A stretch of DNA of 5,835 nt from an uncultured Eubacteriales bacterium. GTDB lineage: Bacteria; Bacillota; Clostridia; Christensenellales; Borkfalkiaceae. How positions within the stretch are numbered: position 1 is the first letter of the stretch; every line of letters starts with the position of its first letter. This document shows, piece by piece, positions 1-4,668 of the stretch. Location: positions 1 through 5,835 of the forward strand of contig URMT01000097.1 in the NCBI GenBank assembly GCA_900549005.1, written 5' to 3'. Both the position numbers and the translations under genes were made by a program. The notes below the pieces were generated by a model. That model saw only the letters and a list, made by a program, of their open reading frames with translations. It ran no database searches and was not told the origin of the DNA.

Positions 1-156
1 AAGCGACGGAATAGCGATTGCTACCGTCAGGTCAATCGCGTCAATGACATAGGGGGCTTTGTTCGTTTCGGGCGTAAGGCGCGATAGCGACGCTACGTTG
101 CGGAGGGCTCCGTTTGGGAAACCGCAAACTAAGTGACCTCAACACATTCCTGTTAT
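1..156. other. Gene-free left edge with several small inverted repeats
   Basis: No supported coding region. Inverted repeats include GCGATTG/CAATCGC (14-20 with 33-39), GACGG plus TAGC pairing with GCTA plus CCGTC (5-28), TAGCG-A-CGCTA (85-95), and TTGCGG/CCGCAA (98-103 with 122-127). The density of dyads suggests a structured repeat or the decayed end of a neighbouring element that continues outside the window. Short open frames exist on both strands but have no ribosome binding site. Confidence 0.4.
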
Positions 157-265
157 TGTCATTTCGACTAAGGGCGCAGCCCGCACGGAGAAATCTCTTG
201 CCCGTCGATTTGTTTTTTGAGATTTCTCCGCTTCACTCACTTCGTTCGTTTCGGTCGAAATGACA
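157..265. repeat. Palindromic intergenic repeat element
   Basis: Terminal inverted repeats TGTCATTTCGAC (157-168) and GTCGAAATGACA (254-265) are perfect over 12 bases. Inside lie GGAGAAATCTC (187-197) and GAGATTTCTCC (219-229), perfect over 11 bases. Beyond the ends, TGTTAT (151-156) and ATAACA (271-276) extend the dyad after a 5-base offset. The region codes for nothing obvious. It looks like a non-autonomous (MITE/REP-like) intergenic repeat; a shortened copy of its right end occurs at 4438-4458. It may also act as a barrier at the 3' end of the feo transcript, though no T-run is present. Confidence 0.7.
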
Positions 266-321
266 TATGAATAACATATGGCGGTAAATCAGGTTCGGTC
301 AAAAGCCCAAATGGAATGAGC

Positions 322-531
322 TTACGCTTTTTTATCTGCGCCCGTGCCGTTTTTGCCGTGCTCTTTTTTGTGCGCGGCAGGTTTGCACGCCCCGCAGTGA
401 GGGCACGCGCCGCAGCTACCGCAGTCGCAGCCGGCGCTTTCGCCCTTTACCTTTTTGTAGATGAGGTAGGCAAGCACGCCGGCTACGGCGACGCCCACCA
501 CCACTATCGTCACGATTTCAAAAGCACCCAT
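322..531 (-). CDS. FeoB-associated Cys-rich membrane protein
   Basis: A 69-residue protein with an N-out-type membrane helix (about 6-25, IVTIVVVGVAVAGVLAYLIY), a short basic segment KKVKG (26-30), then a dense cysteine cluster CDCGSCGACPHCGACK: Cys 35, 37, 40, 43, 46 and 49, plus His45. The tail is Lys/His-rich (54-68). This is the architecture of the FeoB-associated Cys-rich membrane protein family (Pfam FeoB_associated, named from memory) found after feoB in many Bacillota. Its role is unproven; a membrane-tethered metal or redox site assisting FeoB is inferred. Start chosen at MGAFEIV because AAGGAGG lies just upstream (7-base spacing); the longer GTG start at 549 would put the ribosome binding site inside the gene. 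It is 84 bases after feoB, most likely co-transcribed, with no promoter of its own visible. Confidence 0.88.
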   Translation of the reverse strand: MGAFEIVTIVVVGVAVAGVLAYLIYKKVKGESAGCDCGSCGACPHCGACKPAAHKKEHGKNGTGADKKA

Positions 532-573
532 AAAGGCACCTCCTTGCACAGAAATTGCGCGTTAATTTAAGCA

Positions 574-603
574 TATGTGCCGCCCTTTTTGCGGCGGCAC
601 ATA
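574..603 (-). promoter_or_regulatory. Intergenic hairpin after feoB
   Basis: TATGTGCCGCC (574-584) and GGCGGCACATA (593-603) form a perfect 11-base-pair stem with an 8-base loop, 13 bases after the feoB stop. On the minus strand it is followed by GCTTAAATTAACG rather than a T-run, so full rho-independent termination is unlikely. It more plausibly protects the feoB mRNA end or lowers expression of the next gene. Confidence 0.6.
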
Positions 604-615
604 AATTATGCCGTG

Positions 616-2961
616 TTAAGCCCTCTTTCTTTTTCCGAGTTTGGGCAGCTTTATTATGCCCTTGTTTTTGAGTATTACCACCGCTGCAAACGCCGCCGCA
701 ACCACGAGCCAGATGAACAGCGTCCACCACCACGAGAGTACGGTGTAGCAGATTGCGCCGACGAGGTAACTTGTAACCAGCCAGAAGAGTATCGTCCAGC
801 CGAACTTGCCCTTGGGCAGTTCTGCCTTTGCCGTGGCGCACGCCGCGAAGCAGGGGATTGTTGTCATATTGAACATTATGAAGGCTATCAGCGCGGGCCA
901 GGTTATGCCCGTGTTCTCTATCATAATTATGGCTTCCTGAACGCCGTCTTCGGTGCCTTCGAAGCCGCTTACGAATATGGCGGCGAGAACCGAGAAGGTT
1001 GCGATTACGTTTTCCTTGGCGATGAGGCCCGTGATTGCCGCAACGGCGAATACCCAGCCGTATTCATTGAGCTGAGAGCCGAAGCCGAGCGGGGTGAACA
1101 GCGGCTGAATGAGCTGGCCCACCGACGCAAGGATTGATTGCTGCATATTGTCGGCGCCGAGGTAGGTCCAGTTCCAGCTGAAAGACTGCAAGAACCAGAT
1201 GAGCACGGTAGAGGCGAAGATTATGGTGAACGCCTTCTTTACGAAGTGCTTTGTCTTATCCCACAGGTGCAGCATAAGGTTTTTGAACCCGGGCACGTGG
1301 TAGGCGGGCAGTTCCATAATAAAGGGCGGAACTTCGCCGCGCATCGTGGTGGCGCGCATAATTATAACCGACACTATTGCGGTGATTATGCCCAGAAGAT
1401 ACATAGAGTAGGTTATCAAATCTACGTTCGAAAAGCCCACCATATTGCATATGCCGCCCGCAATCGCCGTGAGTATGGGCAGTTTTGCGCCGCAGCTGAA
1501 AAAGGGAATTACCCTTATGGTTGCCGTGCGCTCCTTTTCGTCTGCCAGCGTGCGGGTGTTAATCATTGCGGGGAGAGAGCAGCCGAAGCCCATTATCATA
1601 GGCATAAACGCCCTGCCCGAAAGGCCGAAGCGGCGGAAAATTCTGTCCAGAATGAACGCCACGCGCGCCATATAGCCCGTATCTTCGAGTATGGAGAAGA
1701 ACAGAAACAGCGTGAGTATCTGCGGCAGGAAGCCCAGAACGGCCGTAATGCCGCCCACGATGCCGTCGTTTATCAGGCTCGCGGCCCATTCGGCGGCGCC
1801 CGCGGCCTCCACGCCCAGGCCTATGCCGTATACGATGTAGTTGAGTACCAGATTTAAAAGATTGGTGAGTATTACGCCCGGCGAGAACACCGCCCCGTCG
1901 TAAAAGCACGCCGCAAGCGCTATTCCGAAGTTGGAATAAATTTCTGAATCGCCCAGCGTGGCGCCGTGGCCGAGGTCGGCCATCGTGGGCAGGGGATTAC
2001 CCGCCGCCGTGGCGATTGCGTTTATGTAGAACAAATCCTCCGAGAAGGTGAGGTGGAACACGAAGAAGAGTATTACTATGAATATGGGAATACTCCAAAT
2101 CTTATGCGTGAGCACCCTGTCGGCCCTGTCAGAGACGGTCATATTCGGGTCTGCGGGCCTTCTGTTTTTGAAGAACCCGCCCCTCTTCGCCTCTGCGGGC
2201 CTTACTCCCTTCTGCTTGGCGGTGGAGAAGTTTGCCGAGATATATTTATACCTCTCGTCGGCAACTTTGGCTTCAAGGTCGTCGCCGTATTTATTCTGTA
2301 TGCCTGCAAGTACGGCGCGCGCCTCTTTGCTGCCCGTTTCAAGCTCGTCGCCCTCGATGAGCTTCATTGCGTGGAACACGGGCGAGGTCACCCCGTCAAG
2401 CGAAGATAAATACCTCTCCGCTTCGGCAAGGGGGCCCGAGAGCGCCTCGCGCACGCACGTTTCGCCCTTTCTGGTGCGCGGCATCTCTTCCGCGCGCCTC
2501 ATAAGCTCCTTTATGCCCGTCTCTTTGAGCGCCGAAACGGGAACGACGGGCACGCCTATCCTGCTTTCGAGGGTGGCCGCGTCCACCATATCGCCCGATT
2601 TTTCAACCGCGTCCATCATATTGAGCGCGATTATCACGGGTACGTCCATCTCCAACAGCTGGGTGGTGAGGTAGAGGTTGCGTTCTAAATTGGTGGCGTC
2701 GACTATGTTGATTATGCCGTCGGGATGCTCGTTTAAAATAAAGTTGCGCGCAATCACCTCTTCGGGTGTGTAGGGCGAGAGCGAGTAAATGCCGGGCAAG
2801 TCTACTATTGCCACGTGCTCTTTGCCGCCCTTGTATACGCCCTCCCTCTTATCGACCGTGACGCCCGGCCAGTTGCCTACGTGCGCGGTAGAGCCCGTGA
2901 GGGCGTTGAACAGCGTGGTTTTGCCGCTGTTGGGGTTGCCTGCGAGTGCGAAAGTTCTCAT
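616..2961 (-). CDS. feoB: FeoB, ferrous iron transport protein B (GTPase-permease)
   Basis: Inner-membrane Fe(II) transporter of 781 residues. The N-terminal GTPase has G1 GNPNSGKTT (8-16), the switch region VGNWPGVTVDKREG (28-41), G3 DLPG (54-57), G4 NMMD (114-117) and G5 SAL (143-145). A helical GDI-like spacer follows to about 280, including a Lys/Arg-rich linker (259-268). The membrane domain begins about 288 and has paired Gate-type segments with the conserved cysteines C461 (GFGCSLPA) and C490 (SCGAKLP). Further conserved stretches are GLIAKENV (645-652) and TIPCFAACATAKAE (701-714). The C-terminus ends in an extra hydrophobic helix (744-764) and a basic tail. The start at MRTFALAGNPNSGK is fixed by the P-loop and by the ATGA overlap with feoA; the upstream-open frame is not coding. 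Length is at the larger end for Gram-positive FeoB. All key motifs are intact, so it should be active. Confidence 0.98.
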   Translation of the reverse strand: MRTFALAGNPNSGKTTLFNALTGSTAHVGNWPGVTVDKREGVYKGGKEHVAIVDLPGIYSLSPYTPEEVIARNFILNEHPDGIINIVDATNLERNLYLTTQLLEMDVPVIIALNMMDAVEKSGDMVDAATLESRIGVPVVPVSALKETGIKELMRRAEEMPRTRKGETCVREALSGPLAEAERYLSSLDGVTSPVFHAMKLIEGDELETGSKEARAVLAGIQNKYGDDLEAKVADERYKYISANFSTAKQKGVRPAEAKRGGFFKNRRPADPNMTVSDRADRVLTHKIWSIPIFIVILFFVFHLTFSEDLFYINAIATAAGNPLPTMADLGHGATLGDSEIYSNFGIALAACFYDGAVFSPGVILTNLLNLVLNYIVYGIGLGVEAAGAAEWAASLINDGIVGGITAVLGFLPQILTLFLFFSILEDTGYMARVAFILDRIFRRFGLSGRAFMPMIMGFGCSLPAMINTRTLADEKERTATIRVIPFFSCGAKLPILTAIAGGICNMVGFSNVDLITYSMYLLGIITAIVSVIIMRATTMRGEVPPFIMELPAYHVPGFKNLMLHLWDKTKHFVKKAFTIIFASTVLIWFLQSFSWNWTYLGADNMQQSILASVGQLIQPLFTPLGFGSQLNEYGWVFAVAAITGLIAKENVIATFSVLAAIFVSGFEGTEDGVQEAIIMIENTGITWPALIAFIMFNMTTIPCFAACATAKAELPKGKFGWTILFWLVTSYLVGAICYTVLSWWWTLFIWLVVAAAFAAVVILKNKGIIKLPKLGKRKRA

Positions 2962-3188
2962 TTTGCCGCCTCCGTCTGAACACACTGTGCCTCCGCCTTC
3001 CTCAGCGTGAGCTGATAGCCGCGCAAGGTCACTTCGATGGGGTCGCCGAGGGGGGCCTTTTTTACGAGAGTCACTTCCGCACCCGGCGTGACGCCCATAT
3101 CGAACAGTCTCCTTCTGACCCTGCCTTCGCCCGAGACGGCCGTTATCGTGCCGCGCTCGCCTACGGCGAAATTGCAAAGTAATTTCAT
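2958..3188 (-). CDS. feoA: FeoA, ferrous iron transport accessory protein, second copy
   Basis: Classical FeoA: a 76-residue SH3-like cytoplasmic protein that partners FeoB. Diagnostic stretches are GERGTITAVSGEG (10-22), RRRLFDMGVTPGAEVTLVKKAPLGDPIEV (25-53) and RGYQLTLRKAEA (56-67), closely matching the family pattern of LxxMGxTPG, APLGDPI and GYxLxLRxxEA. The start has a strong GGAGG 5 bases upstream. The stop overlaps the feoB start in ATGA (2958-2961), so the two are translationally coupled and probably made in matched amounts. Nothing looks broken. Confidence 0.96.
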   Translation of the reverse strand: MKLLCNFAVGERGTITAVSGEGRVRRRLFDMGVTPGAEVTLVKKAPLGDPIEVTLRGYQLTLRKAEAQCVQTEAAK

Positions 3189-3332
3189 TATCTCCTCCGT
3201 CCGCGCAGGGAAAGTTGCCGTTTTGAAGATACTTTTCTGCGCGAAAAAATTTATATAGCCTTAGCGCACAAAACTTTGCACCGTTTGCGGCGCAAGGCGC
3301 GCTTAAACTCTGACGTTTGTTGCGGCCGCGGA
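3189..3332 (-). other. 144-base gap between the two feoA genes
   Basis: No gene is seen. The large feoB reading frame stays open through it, but only by chance, since feoB has a clear start at 2961. The stretch contains GC-rich short repeats (TTGCGCCGCAA and neighbours, about 3284-3297) and an AT-rich tract (3244-3259), but no promoter close to consensus and no terminator. The strong ribosome binding site of the second feoA (GGAGGAG, about 3192-3198) lies at its end. The gap is unusually long for an operon with an overlapping gene pair next door. Confidence 0.5.
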
Positions 3333-3551
3333 CTATGCCACGGCGACTATGATTTTGGAGGCAAGGCCCCTGTCGAGGCACAGCCTGCCCTCTTTGACGA
3401 GCAGTATGACGTTGCCGCCGTCGGAAGCGAGCACGGTCACGCGCGAACCCGCCACAATTCCAAGTTCAAAAAGGTGCTTTTTTACCTTATCTTCTGCACC
3501 TATTTTTTTGACCTCCACCGCCACGTTCGGCGGCGCTATCGAAAGAGGCAT
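3333..3551 (-). CDS. feoA: FeoA-family small protein, first copy (divergent)
   Basis: Small cytoplasmic protein of the FeoA family (SH3-like beta-barrel), thought to interact with FeoB and support Fe(II) transport. It has 72 residues, the usual size. The middle reads LFELGIVAGSRVTVLASDGG and the end VLLVKEGRLCLDRGLASKI-like, with the FeoA pattern of a Leu-Gly turn followed by a G-x-x-V strand and a Gly-containing C-terminal strand. It lacks the classical APLGDP segment found in the second copy, so it is a divergent member. The start at MPLSIAPP is preferred because AAGGAG lies 8 bases upstream; a longer frame to 3593 has no such site and overlaps the leader stem. It is the first gene of the feo unit, downstream of a consensus promoter. 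Family assignment is good; a role distinct from the second FeoA is unknown. Confidence 0.87.
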   Translation of the reverse strand: MPLSIAPPNVAVEVKKIGAEDKVKKHLFELGIVAGSRVTVLASDGGNVILLVKEGRLCLDRGLASKIIVAVA

Positions 3552-3570
3552 TGCAAAAACTCCTTGCTGT

Positions 3571-3615
3571 TCAGACGGTAAATATCCCCGCATACAGAGT
3601 ATATGCGCCGTCCGA
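3571..3615 (-). promoter_or_regulatory. Foldable 5' leader of the feo transcript
   Basis: In the minus-strand RNA, UCGGACGG (3608-3615) pairs with CCGUCUGA (3571-3578) over eight positions, including one G-U pair. Directly inside it, CGCAUA (3602-3607) pairs with UAUGCG (3589-3594) around a 7-base loop, leaving a 10-base bulge on one side. The outer stem ends five bases before the AAGGAG ribosome binding site of the first feoA. I do not recognise a known riboswitch. Confidence 0.45.
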
Positions 3616-3620
3616 AGCGT

Positions 3621-3645
3621 TTAAAACTTAACCTTGGTTTATTAA
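3621..3645 (-). promoter_or_regulatory. Candidate operator 2 (GGTTAA repeat and AACC-AA-GGTT dyad) after the feo start site
   Basis: The minus strand has GTTAAT, then AACCAAGGTT (AACC and GGTT are inverted complements, 3630-3639), then the 13-base repeat GGTTAAGTTTTAA (3621-3633). This falls just downstream of the predicted transcription start near 3647, where a bound repressor would block initiation or escape. The dyad is short and imperfect beyond its core, so it is only a candidate for a DtxR/MntR- or Fur-type regulator. Confidence 0.45.
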
Positions 3646-3653
3646 CAAAGTTT

Positions 3654-3682
3654 ATTATAACGGCACTTTGCGCGTTTGTCAA
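3654..3682 (-). promoter_or_regulatory. Perfect-consensus sigma-A promoter of the feo unit
   Basis: The minus strand shows TTGACA (3677-3682), exactly 17 bases, then TATAAT (3654-3659). The sequence upstream of the -35 (3683-3730) is AT-rich with A/T tracts and may act as an UP element. Transcription would start near 3647, about 95 bases before the first feoA start. So strong a core promoter for an iron-uptake operon suggests control by a repressor rather than an activator. Confidence 0.9.
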
Positions 3683-3695
3683 CTAAAAATTAACC
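3683..3695 (-). promoter_or_regulatory. Candidate operator half 1 (GGTTAA repeat) upstream of the feo -35
   Basis: On the minus strand this reads GGTTAATTTTTAG, immediately upstream of TTGACA. It matches 11 of 13 bases of a second copy, GGTTAAGTTTTAA, at 3621-3633, 62 bases away on the other side of the core promoter. GGTTA resembles the half-site of known DtxR/IdeR operators (TTAGGTTAG). Binding by the adjacent regulator is inference. Confidence 0.45.
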
Positions 3696-3816
3696 ATAGC
3701 TAATATTTTTGCAAAAAAATTATTTGCGAGCGCGGAAAGATGTTTTTTTGCGGCAAAAAAGAGCGGCCGCGCAAAAGGCGGCACAGGCAAAAGGGCGGAA
3801 AATACAAATGGCGGGA

Positions 3817-3864
3817 AATAAAAAAAGCCCGCGCGCGGCTTTTTACTTTAAGCCGCGCGCGGGC
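3817..3864 (-). terminator. Strong rho-independent terminator of the regulator gene
   Basis: A 15-base-pair perfect stem (3827-3841 with 3850-3864), very GC-rich (core GCCCGCGCGCGGCT), closes an 8-base loop. On the minus strand it is followed by TTTTTTTATTT. It lies about 90 bases after the regulator stop and before the feo promoter, so it isolates the two units. No T-run follows on the plus strand, so it is directional. Confidence 0.93.
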
Positions 3865-3952
3865 GCAAACGACAGTATTAAATTAAAGGTGCGGCATATC
3901 GGGCCGCATTAAATAAGGCATATTGCGGGGGCAATGCCCGCCGCGGCCTGCC
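3865..3952 (-). other. 3' untranslated stretch of the regulator transcript with small hairpins
   Basis: Between the regulator stop and its terminator there is no gene. Two small inverted repeats are visible: ATTGC/GCAAT with a GGGG loop (3922-3935), and TGCGGC/GCCGCA (3890-3895 with 3903-3908). They may only add to transcript stability. Confidence 0.4.
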
Positions 3953-4324
3953 TCAGCCCTTGCCGTTATTTTCGATGTAGCGCAGAATTGCCGAGTATGT
4001 TTCTGGCGAAATTATATGCTCCATCTCGCAGGCGTCGGCATCGGCGGCCTCTTCCGAAACCCCCAGCAGTTTTAAAAAGGCGCGTATGGTGCAATGCCTG
4101 CCGTACACGCTTTCGGCATACTTCCTGCCGCTTTCGGTGAGGTGGATGTGCATACCGTCGGTCTCTACATAGCCCTGCGCAATCAGAATTTTTATGGCCT
4201 TCTGCACCGCCGGCTGAGATACGCCCACCGCCCTTGCAACGTCTATGCGATGGACGGCCTCCTGCTTTTTTGAAAGAAGCAGTATTGTTTCCAGATAGTC
4301 TTCGCCAGACTGGTTGTGCTTCAT
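3953..4324 (-). CDS. DtxR/MntR-family metal-dependent transcriptional regulator
   Basis: Cytoplasmic DNA-binding repressor expected to act as a dimer when loaded with Mn(II) or Fe(II). It has 123 residues, the short two-domain MntR layout without the SH3-like third domain of DtxR. A winged helix-turn-helix spans about 22-62, with recognition helix SQPAVQKAIKIL (36-47), and the dimerisation/metal domain about 66-120. Aligned by eye with Bacillus subtilis MntR, D9, E12, H77, E102 and H103 keep the metal ligands, but the E99 position is Cys99, as in DtxR Cys102 (ACEMEH against ACRWEH). The position matching DtxR Met10 is Asp9, as in MntR. Start chosen at MKHNQSGEDYLET because GGAGG lies 5 bases upstream; an upstream in-frame ATG at 4357 lacks this. 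The next unit downstream encodes Feo iron uptake, so feo control is likely but inferred. Metal specificity cannot be settled from sequence, so no gene symbol is given. Confidence 0.93.
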   Translation of the reverse strand: MKHNQSGEDYLETILLLSKKQEAVHRIDVARAVGVSQPAVQKAIKILIAQGYVETDGMHIHLTESGRKYAESVYGRHCTIRAFLKLLGVSEEAADADACEMEHIISPETYSAILRYIENNGKG

Positions 4325-4337
4325 CTCGCCCTCCGCA

Positions 4338-4354
4338 GCGCGGCAATGCCGCGC
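4338..4354 (-). promoter_or_regulatory. Perfect 8-1-8 palindrome in the regulator's leader
   Basis: GCGCGGCA and TGCCGCGC are exact inverted complements around one base. The palindrome lies between the predicted transcription start (about 4365) and the GGAGG ribosome binding site (4332-4336). It could be a protein-binding operator, for example for autoregulation, or a hairpin next to the ribosome binding site. It is unlike the GGTTAA repeats of the feo promoter. Confidence 0.4.
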
Positions 4355-4371
4355 CATAGTAACTGTGCCGT

Positions 4372-4400
4372 ATTATACCACACTTTATATGTACTGTCAA
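4372..4400 (-). promoter_or_regulatory. Consensus sigma-A promoter of the DtxR/MntR-type regulator
   Basis: The minus strand carries TTGACA (4395-4400) and TATAAT (4372-4377) separated by 17 bases, a perfect match to the housekeeping consensus. Transcription would start near 4365, giving a leader of about 40 bases. The spacing to the start codon and the terminator after the gene suggest that the regulator is its own transcription unit. Confidence 0.85.
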
Positions 4401-4437
4401 GGTGAGGGGGCAAAGCGCACATTGCGCTCCCCTACGG

Positions 4438-4458
4438 TTCACTCTGCTCGAAATGACA
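4438..4458. repeat. Partial copy of the intergenic palindromic repeat (one end)
   Basis: TTCACTC at 4438-4444 followed by CTCGAAATGACA at 4447-4458 matches the right end of the palindromic element near the left edge of the window (TTCACTC at 232-238, GGTCGAAATGACA at 253-265), with the part between them shortened. The matching left arm (TGTCATTTCGAC) is absent here, so this looks like a degenerate or truncated copy. Confidence 0.5.
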
Positions 4459-4556
4459 ATTATTATAAAAAAATTTACGTCTAAACAAATACCGTGCGCA
4501 AGCAGGGCTTCACGCCCATCAACCCTTGGAGATGCGAGCAGTACAAGAAGCGCGAG

Positions 4557-4596
4557 CATTTACGACGGGGAGTTTACTTTGGCGTAAATGACCCCG
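4557..4596. repeat. Inverted-repeat block with two exclusive foldings
   Basis: CATTTACG (4557-4564) is a perfect inverted partner of CGTAAATG (4583-4590). The right arm can instead fold in a nested hairpin: CGGGG (4566-4570) with CCCCG (4592-4596), then TTTAC (4573-4577) with GTAAA (4584-4588), around a 6-base loop. The two foldings share the GTAAA segment and cannot coexist. The block lies about 70 bases beyond the prfA stop codon. No T-run follows on either strand, so it is not a standard terminator. Confidence 0.5.
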
Positions 4597-4668
4597 AGAA
4601 AAGCGCAGCGCGACACAGTAATGCGAAGCATATACAAGGGAAAGCGGTGCAGATACGTTGTTTTTAGC

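Larger units (their letters stand above)
4401..4668. other. Gene-free region between prfA and the regulator, rich in inverted repeats
   Basis: About 270 bases with no convincing gene on either strand. From right to left it holds an A/G-rich stretch, a hairpin-forming block at 4557-4596, a small GGGC/GCCC hairpin (4505-4508 with 4514-4517), an AT-rich tract (4459-4490), a copy of one end of the palindromic repeat seen at the left of the window (4438-4458), and an imperfect hairpin made of GGGG and AGCGC (4407-4418) pairing with GCGCT and CCCC (4424-4432). One plus-strand frame is open from a GTG at 4494 to a TAG at 4665 (57 codons), but it has no ribosome binding site and no recognisable motif. 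No clear rho-independent terminator for prfA is present. Confidence 0.6.

Noticed and set aside
322..549. Longer form of the Cys-rich protein starting with GTG at 549
   Set aside because: That start would place the AAGGAGG ribosome binding site inside the coding region; the ATG at 531 has correct spacing.
577..2409. Long plus-strand open frames opposite feoB
   Set aside because: They are antisense shadows of the feoB codons, with His/Arg/Tyr-rich composition and no ribosome binding site or known motif.
2962..3381. In-frame upstream extension of feoB to a 921-residue protein
   Set aside because: The extension crosses a well-conserved feoA in another frame and reads as low-complexity Arg/Gly-rich sequence. 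The P-loop and the ATGA overlap fix the start at 2961.
3621..3653. Classical Fur box at the feo promoter
   Set aside because: No GATAATGATAATCATTATC-like pattern is present; the visible motif is GGTTAA-based.
3709..3912. Plus-strand Lys/Ala-rich open frame of 67 residues
   Set aside because: It runs through the regulator's terminator hairpin and has no ribosome binding site; the Lys and Ala bias comes from A-rich and GC-rich non-coding DNA.
3966..4559. Minus-strand open frame of 197 residues overlapping the regulator
   Set aside because: It overlaps the conserved DtxR/MntR-type gene in another frame and starts in the repeat-rich spacer without a ribosome binding site.
4566..4596. prfA rho-independent terminator
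   Set aside because: The stem is GC-capped, but no T-run follows it on the minus strand.
4494..4667. Plus-strand GTG-started frame of 57 codons in the spacer
   Set aside because: No ribosome binding site, no recognisable family, and it spans an inverted-repeat block; kept only as a point to check.
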